Source: Trebouxia sp. TZW2008 | Lineage: Eukaryota; Chlorophyta; Trebouxiophyceae; Trebouxiales; Trebouxiaceae | Direction of reading: 5' to 3' | Assembly: GCA_002118135.1 (NCBI GenBank) | Contig: BDIU01000216.1 | Location: forward strand, 283,955 to 347,954 | DNA: 64,000 nucleotides | Notes under the pieces: generated by a model | Seen by the model: only the letters and a program-made list of their open reading frames with translations | Database searches by the model: none | What the model was told of the DNA's origin: nothing | Program-made: the position numbers and the translations under genes | Shown: positions 59,343 through 64,000 of the stretch, piece by piece | Numbering within the stretch: the first letter of the stretch is position 1 | Layout: each line of letters opens with the position of its first letter

Positions 59343-60613
59343 AAGCTAGCGTAACGCTAGTTGACCTGTATCGTAGAGGCAACAACTGTACCTATACACC
59401 TCAAGTGCCAGCTGAGTTGTGCAAAGCTTGTCAGAGAGCTCCAGAGGAAGCTTGGAAGAGCTGTGGATGTTCTATGGTCTAGCGCAACTAGTTCATGGCA
59501 AATCACATTGTATATTGCATTGTCTGTCTGTTTAAAGCCTGGCTTGTCAGCTCAATTTTGCTGTGCAGCTGAAATGCTTGTTAGGCTCGTCTTGTATTTG
59601 CAAGAGCACTGCAGTGCTCTATTGAACTACCAATTGAAACCCACGTTTGGGTGGACAAAGTATTCTCTGCCTGGTTCTCACCCTTTTCGGTTTCTGCAGC
59701 TGTTGTGCCTGAGGCTTTAGAGCACAGAATGGATGAATTCAAACTTCATTATGAAGCATATGCCTTTCTTAGGAGTAGACAATTCTGGTGGTGCCGCTTG
59801 ACTGCCTGCAGACTGTAGCAATGTCACAATGTAATGCATGTTGCATTCATGACTCCGTTTGGCGCCTCCAATGCGTCATTTGCCTGCTTGACTGCAGAGC
59901 ACTTGCAAAGCTGTCACAAAGCACTTTAACTAAGGCCATTCAGCCCAACGCAATCAGCATTGGGCTGAGGGTGCCAAAGATGCCCCATGCGTGATATGCA
60001 TGTGCATCGATTGCATGCATGCATGGTTGGTCAAATCTGCCGATGCTGCACAGCTGACAGTTTCTTGGAGCGTCTATGAGAGCAGACCAAATCACAGCAA
60101 TAGCAGAACACCTGCCACTGCAGTGCACAGCTGAGAGGCCAAGGCTGCATTGTTGAGTACCATGTTTGCTGCAAAAGTCTTCATGCCTTCTCGAAGATTC
60201 TGATGCTGGCACGTTCAAGTACAGGTCTGAGCCTGACATCTCAGACACCAAAGTTTCAGAGATTGTACCACATGAAACTCTTGTTTAGCTGCAAGTGCTC
60301 AGCAATTTGCATCTGAAGCATGAGTGGTCATCAAGTCAGATGCATGTATGCACATTTTCAAAGCCCGCCTGGCCTTGACAGCATCTCCAGCGGCTTCAAA
60401 GTTTTGGCATTGATCAGAGCATTCAGCCAGCTGGTCCGCAGCTGCCTTATCCTTGCATCTTCTTCGTCAGGTCAAACATGGCAGAACGTGGTTCGTGGCA
60501 TGCATTGCAAAGCGACTTTTGCACGCATTCCCGTTGATACGCATGGCCTGCGCAACTTTCGCTCCCAGAGCCACACTTTATATTGGTCGCCAGGCAAGTC
60601 ATTAGCCATCCAG
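59343..60613. other. Intergenic region GATA / DUF2237 paralogue
   Basis: 1271 bp with no supported exon. A small perfect stem (CAGCCCAA ... TTGGGCTG, 59941-59967) and a run of tgcatgcatgcatg at about 60012-60030 are the only structures noticed. Confidence 0.5.
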
Positions 60614-61501
60614 ATGCGTTCTGCACAATCCTTGTTGTGGTTACTGCTAGCATCTGGCTTGATCCTGCAAGTCTTGGCTGTCGAGGGGGCAGTCAACGAC
60701 GAGGAGACATGCATGCAGGGACTGAACCCCACAAAGCGCACTCTTCAAGCAACGCGAAGTGACTCCAAGCGCATAGTGATGAGCAGCGCAGAGCAGGTGC
60801 AGTCTGCAACTTGTTTACGCTGTTGTGCAGGTGGTCAACGCTGCCAACCGCTTTGCCCGCTGACACTTTGTGTTGCTTGTGTTGTAGAAAAATGTGCTGG
60901 GCAGCAAGCTTGAATGTTGTTGCACCAAGCCGATGACTGGCTTCTACCGAGATGGGTACTGTAGAGTAGGCCCTGAAGACCATGGGGTGCATTCTGTATG
61001 CTCAGAAATGACTACAGAGTTTTTGGAGTTCTCCGCATCCCGCGGCAATGACCTTAGAGGCGTTGTCTCTGCGGGAGAGCGCTGGTGCCTGTGTGTCTCA
61101 AGGTTTGTGACCCTCCTGGCCTCTTGTGGGTCCTCGTACAGAGCTAGTACATGATGTTGAGAGCAAATTGCAGTACCATCCAACTGCATGCTCTTGATGT
61201 TGATTTACTGTTAGAGACTGCTGACTTGCAATACTGCACGTCACCGCTGCACCATGCACTGCCAACCTTTCTCTTTGAAAGTGATGTGAATCATTGCTGC
61301 ATTTTTTGCTGCATGCATGCAAGCAAATTATACCTTGCATGCCACTGGGTTACAAGCTGTCATTGTGCCATGTGCAGGTGGAAGGAGGCACTTGATGCTG
61401 GCAAAGCTCCTCCTGTAATCCTTGAAGCATGCTCAGAAAATGCTTTGGATGTGGTTTCAATGGACCAATTGAAGCAACACGCTCTGCAATCTGCCCAATG
61501 A
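60614..61501 (+). CDS. DUF2237 protein with secretory signal peptide
   Basis: Exons 60614-60796, 60888-61102 and 61378-61501; 522 nt, 173 aa. The DUF2237 domain matches the paralogue at 51606 nearly residue for residue (NVLGSKLECCC, TGFYRDGYCRVGPED, EFLEFSASRGNDL, RWCLCVSRWKEALDAG). The central exon has the same length (215 nt) and phases, so the two arose by gene duplication. Exon 1 differs entirely: MRSAQSLLWLLLASGLIL then QVLAVEGA looks like a cleavable ER signal peptide, so this copy is probably secreted or in the endomembrane system. The function of the domain is unknown. The Cys-rich start of the domain (CCC) is kept. Confidence 0.86.
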
Positions 61502-62808
61502 GCCACAGGTCTTATGCAGCTGAGCATATCTGGACCTGTAAGCCAAGCTTGGAGTACAGTTGCTGCTGTCGCTGTGATATGCTTGACATACCTTTGGTTT
61601 TGAGCTCAAGGGTGCTTTGTCTTGTTTGAAGCTAAGAGACCTACCTTTCTGCCCAATTGTTTTCTGCTGTTGCTTAGAATGCACAATTTTTCAGAGCGTT
61701 GCTTTTTTTGTGTCTCAGCTTGTAAGAACGCAAGGCTTTCAGCTTGTAGCACTGTGATGTCACTATGATGTGCACTGTGATAGCGATGCCTGTCATGCTC
61801 ATGAGCATGACTCAGTGACAAGACATGACATGGCTGCACACTCAATACTGTCAGTGCTGCAGTGCTACAGTGAGGATGTTGTGCGAAGTGTGAAGCGCTT
61901 TGACGTCGATATGCTGTACATGTGAGTAATGTACTCTCCAAGGGCAAACTGTTGCTAGACCTGTGTGTGCCATGCTTGCTCATTGGTCATGCTTGTATAA
62001 TGGTGATGTCTGCCCAGTAAGCATGCTCAACACTGTGTGTGCGCAATAACATGCACATTGCCACCACCTGTCACTGGTGCTGCCAACTTGTGAGTTGTCA
62101 AGATTTTTCAAGCTCCCATGGAGGAATGGAAGAAGATTACGCAAACAGCCTGTTGCAGGTCATGTTGCAGCAGGGCTTTGCAAAGCAAAATCATGCTGAC
62201 GACGGCAACGCAAGCCAGACTATCGATCGCGCTTGATCATCCCATCCGCGATGTTCATGCATAGAAGCGTATGATGGTGACCGTGCGGTCGCCCAAGAAG
62301 GTAACGGTTTTCGGAATAATGCTGTGACTCCACCACAAGAAGACGCAGGAGCCATGATCCCGTCAGGCAACGTGGTGTCTGTGGTAAGCCTGTCGAACCG
62401 TGCGATTCTGCATGTTTTGACGACAGCATGAAAGGCTGTTGTTGCAAATCTGGTTCTGCTGTGAAGTTTCGTCTTCGGTCAGCTTCACTGCGCAAAGCCT
62501 TTCGGCCCGATCTTTTGAGCGTCTAACGTTGAGACGCAGCATTTGTCTTTGATGCTTCGCACATGCCTCGAAGTCTGCTGCCTAGCGAAACTCACTAAAA
62601 AGGATGCAGACATACCTGACGATTGCTTCAGCCTATGGTCAAATGCCCTGGCAGTCTCATTTACGTGGTTGACCGTCAAGTACAGAGACAGCAGACTGCG
62701 ATAGTGGATCCCGATCCAAAACGTCAGCCTCCTATTCAGACAAGGGTTTGCGCTTGGGGACAGCGTGCTTTGTGCTTGTAGGGGGGCTCTGCTCATCATG
62801 GCTCTGCA
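61502..62808. other. Intergenic region before the PH-domain gene
   Basis: 1307 bp without a supported gene. Several short open frames on both strands show no motif or splice support. Confidence 0.5.
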
Positions 62809-64000
62809 ATGGAGTTCAAGCGTTCAAGATCTGACAGTGTCACATCTGCTGGAAGCAACGGCAGTGCACAGCGGAGGGGTGCCACACTGGATCATCACAG
62901 CATGAATGCTCACAGAAGGCCTCTTGAGGAGTACCTGACTGCCCTTCGCAAGGTACAGTAATTCTCTGCATAAGGACTGCTTTTGACACCAAGAAGACTG
63001 GCCTTATACCACATTGTCCTTTCCCAGAGGTACTAATGCAGTCAGAATACAGTGATTGGTCATACGGCCTTGCCCTCACATCCAACATGTCACTACATCA
63101 AGTGTCCTTCTAAAGAGAGATGACTGCAGTACAATATTTTCATGAGGCAACGAGTCTTGCCCCAAATTGCTAGCACTGCTTTGTCTTCAGCCGTTGTCAC
63201 TGCAATACAGCAACAGTCATGTCTCTCGCGTGATCTGTTTACAAGTACAGCAAACAACACCCAAGCAACGCATATGCAACAATATACAGCAGGGGACAGT
63301 AGTCAATGCCAAGGTTGTGTTACAATTCACGCACAGGCTGAGCAGCAGCATGTGCCAATTTCTCCATGCCGAGTGTTCTAAGCTTCCCAAGCATATGGGG
63401 CACAGCACACTGATCTGATGAAGTATGGCAGGCATGGTTTGATCAGCAGCCAGTGCCATTCTCTCAATGCCAAGCAATCTAATTTTCCCCTTTGCATGGT
63501 GCACAGGGCACTGATCTGATGAAGCATGGCAGGCATGGGAAGCCTAAAGTGCACTACTTCAGATTGGCTGAGAATGACACCCACCTGACCTGGAGATCAG
63601 CCAAGGGCAATCAGCGCGGGGTGGTTTTGACAATGGTCACCAAGGTAAGCAGATGCTGTCACTAGCATGCATGCAATCACAAGTCTTACAACAGCAAGCG
63701 ATTGCTGTCACTGGCATGCGTGCAATTGCAATCACATGTCTTACAGCGGCAAGCAGTGGTTGTCACTAGCATGCATGCAATCACAAGTTTCACAACGGCA
63801 AACAGTGGCTGTCACTGACATGCGTGCAATCACAAGCCTTACAACGGCAACCACTTGCTGTCACCGTCATTGCGTGCAATCCCATGCCTTACAGCGGCAA
63901 GCAGTGACTGTGCCTAGCATGCATGCAATCACAAGTTTTACAATGGTAAGCAGTTGCCGTCACTAGCATGCGTGCAATCACAAGCCTTGCAATGGCAAGC
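62809..64000 (+). CDS. PH-domain protein, N-terminal part (3' truncated by window edge)
   Basis: Exon 1 62809-62952 (MEFKRSRSDSVTSAGSNG ... PLEEYLTALRK) and exon 2 63507-63644, both phase 0. Exon 2 begins GTDLMKHGRHGKPKVHYFRL and continues LTWRSAKGNQRGV, the first strands of a PH domain of the kind in plant RCC1/PH (PRAF-like) and related proteins, where GT-L-KYGRRGKP-FRLS is typical. The rest lies beyond the window. Lipid or protein binding by the PH fold is expected, but nothing shows what other domains follow. An overlapping ATG at 62798 is in another frame that soon stops. Confidence 0.68.
63395..63440 (+). repeat. Upstream echo of PH-gene exon 2
   Basis: ggggcacagcacactgatctgatgaagtatggcaggcatgg duplicates the exon 2 start (gtgcacag|GGCACTGATCTGATGAAGCATGGCAGGCATGG) about 107 bp upstream, with the acceptor shifted and similarity ending soon after. 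Confidence 0.9.
63645..64000 (+). repeat. About 49-bp minisatellite derived from an exon-intron junction
   Basis: About seven units of roughly 49 bp, each with cactagcatgc(a/g)tgcaatcacaag and ttacaa(c/t)gg(c/t)aagcagt(t/g)g. It begins directly at the exon 2 donor (caccaag|GTAAGCAGATGCTGTCACTAGC). Unit 6 still contains aatggtaagcagttgccgtcactagc, i.e. the donor itself. It runs past the window end. Confidence 0.9.

Noticed and set aside
59941..59967. Small perfect stem CAGCCCAA/TTGGGCTG
   Set aside because: 8-bp arms in 64 kb can occur by chance and nothing links it to a gene end.
63645..64000. CRISPR-like array
   Set aside because: Units are contiguous and diverged with no unique spacers, in a eukaryotic intron. 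It is a minisatellite.

Overview
The window is nuclear DNA of a green alga (Viridiplantae, most likely a chlorophyte; species not assignable from sequence alone). The evidence is plant-lineage proteins (TIC40, a B-type CDK, a BLISTER-like protein, plant-type LST8, PEX22 and SWI2/ERCC6L2) in genes cut into many short exons. Most introns are GT-AG, several are GC-AG, and acceptors are very often ...TGCAG. A C-terminus resembling the ciliary protein SPEF1/CLAMP suggests that ciliary genes are kept. I found no tRNA, rRNA, CRISPR array or recognisable transposon.

Layout: SPEF1-like 3' end (+, 42-881); PRI2 primase large subunit (-, 1216-7557, 11 exons); PEX22 (+, 8151-9893); a BLISTER-like coiled-coil protein (+, 10780-20805); LST8 (-, 22083-23936) sharing a 316-bp head-to-head region with an ERCC6L2/SWI2 helicase (+, 24253-36219, 19 exons); a small acidic protein (-, 36484-36866); an unrecognised low-complexity protein (+, about 37298-40015); TIC40 (+, 40542-48178); CDKB (+, 49101-51054); a plastid-type DUF2237 protein (+, 51606-52760); an aldo/keto reductase with a lumen-type signal (+, 53736-57609); a GATA zinc-finger protein (+, 58373-59342); a secretory-type DUF2237 paralogue (+, 60614-61501); and the start of a PH-domain protein (+, 62809 to the window end). 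I rebuilt exon chains by hand from splice sites, reading phase and family conservation. For nearly all genes the exons sum to an in-frame protein of the expected length. The exceptions are one CDKB junction and the start of the 37-40 kb gene.

The most striking property is not a gene. Introns of PRI2, BLISTER, LST8, ERCC6L2, TIC40, the AKR gene and the PH gene are full of truncated tandem copies of the adjacent exon edge with its flanking intron ('exon echoes'). An echo of an exon's 5' part, with acceptor, lies upstream of the real exon. An echo of its 3' part, with donor, lies downstream. One full exon is therefore always kept and only the intron grows. Copy number reaches seven. Related minisatellites, a GTCT microsatellite starting at a splice donor and several short inverted duplications point to the same kind of local tandem-duplication or template-switch activity.

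Functionally the genes are mostly housekeeping: DNA replication and repair (PRI2, ERCC6L2), cell cycle and growth control (CDKB, LST8), chromatin or transcription (BLISTER-like, GATA) and organelle biogenesis (PEX22, TIC40, lumen-signal proteins). They do not look like one pathway, and apart from the DUF2237/AKR neighbourhood no functional cluster is evident.
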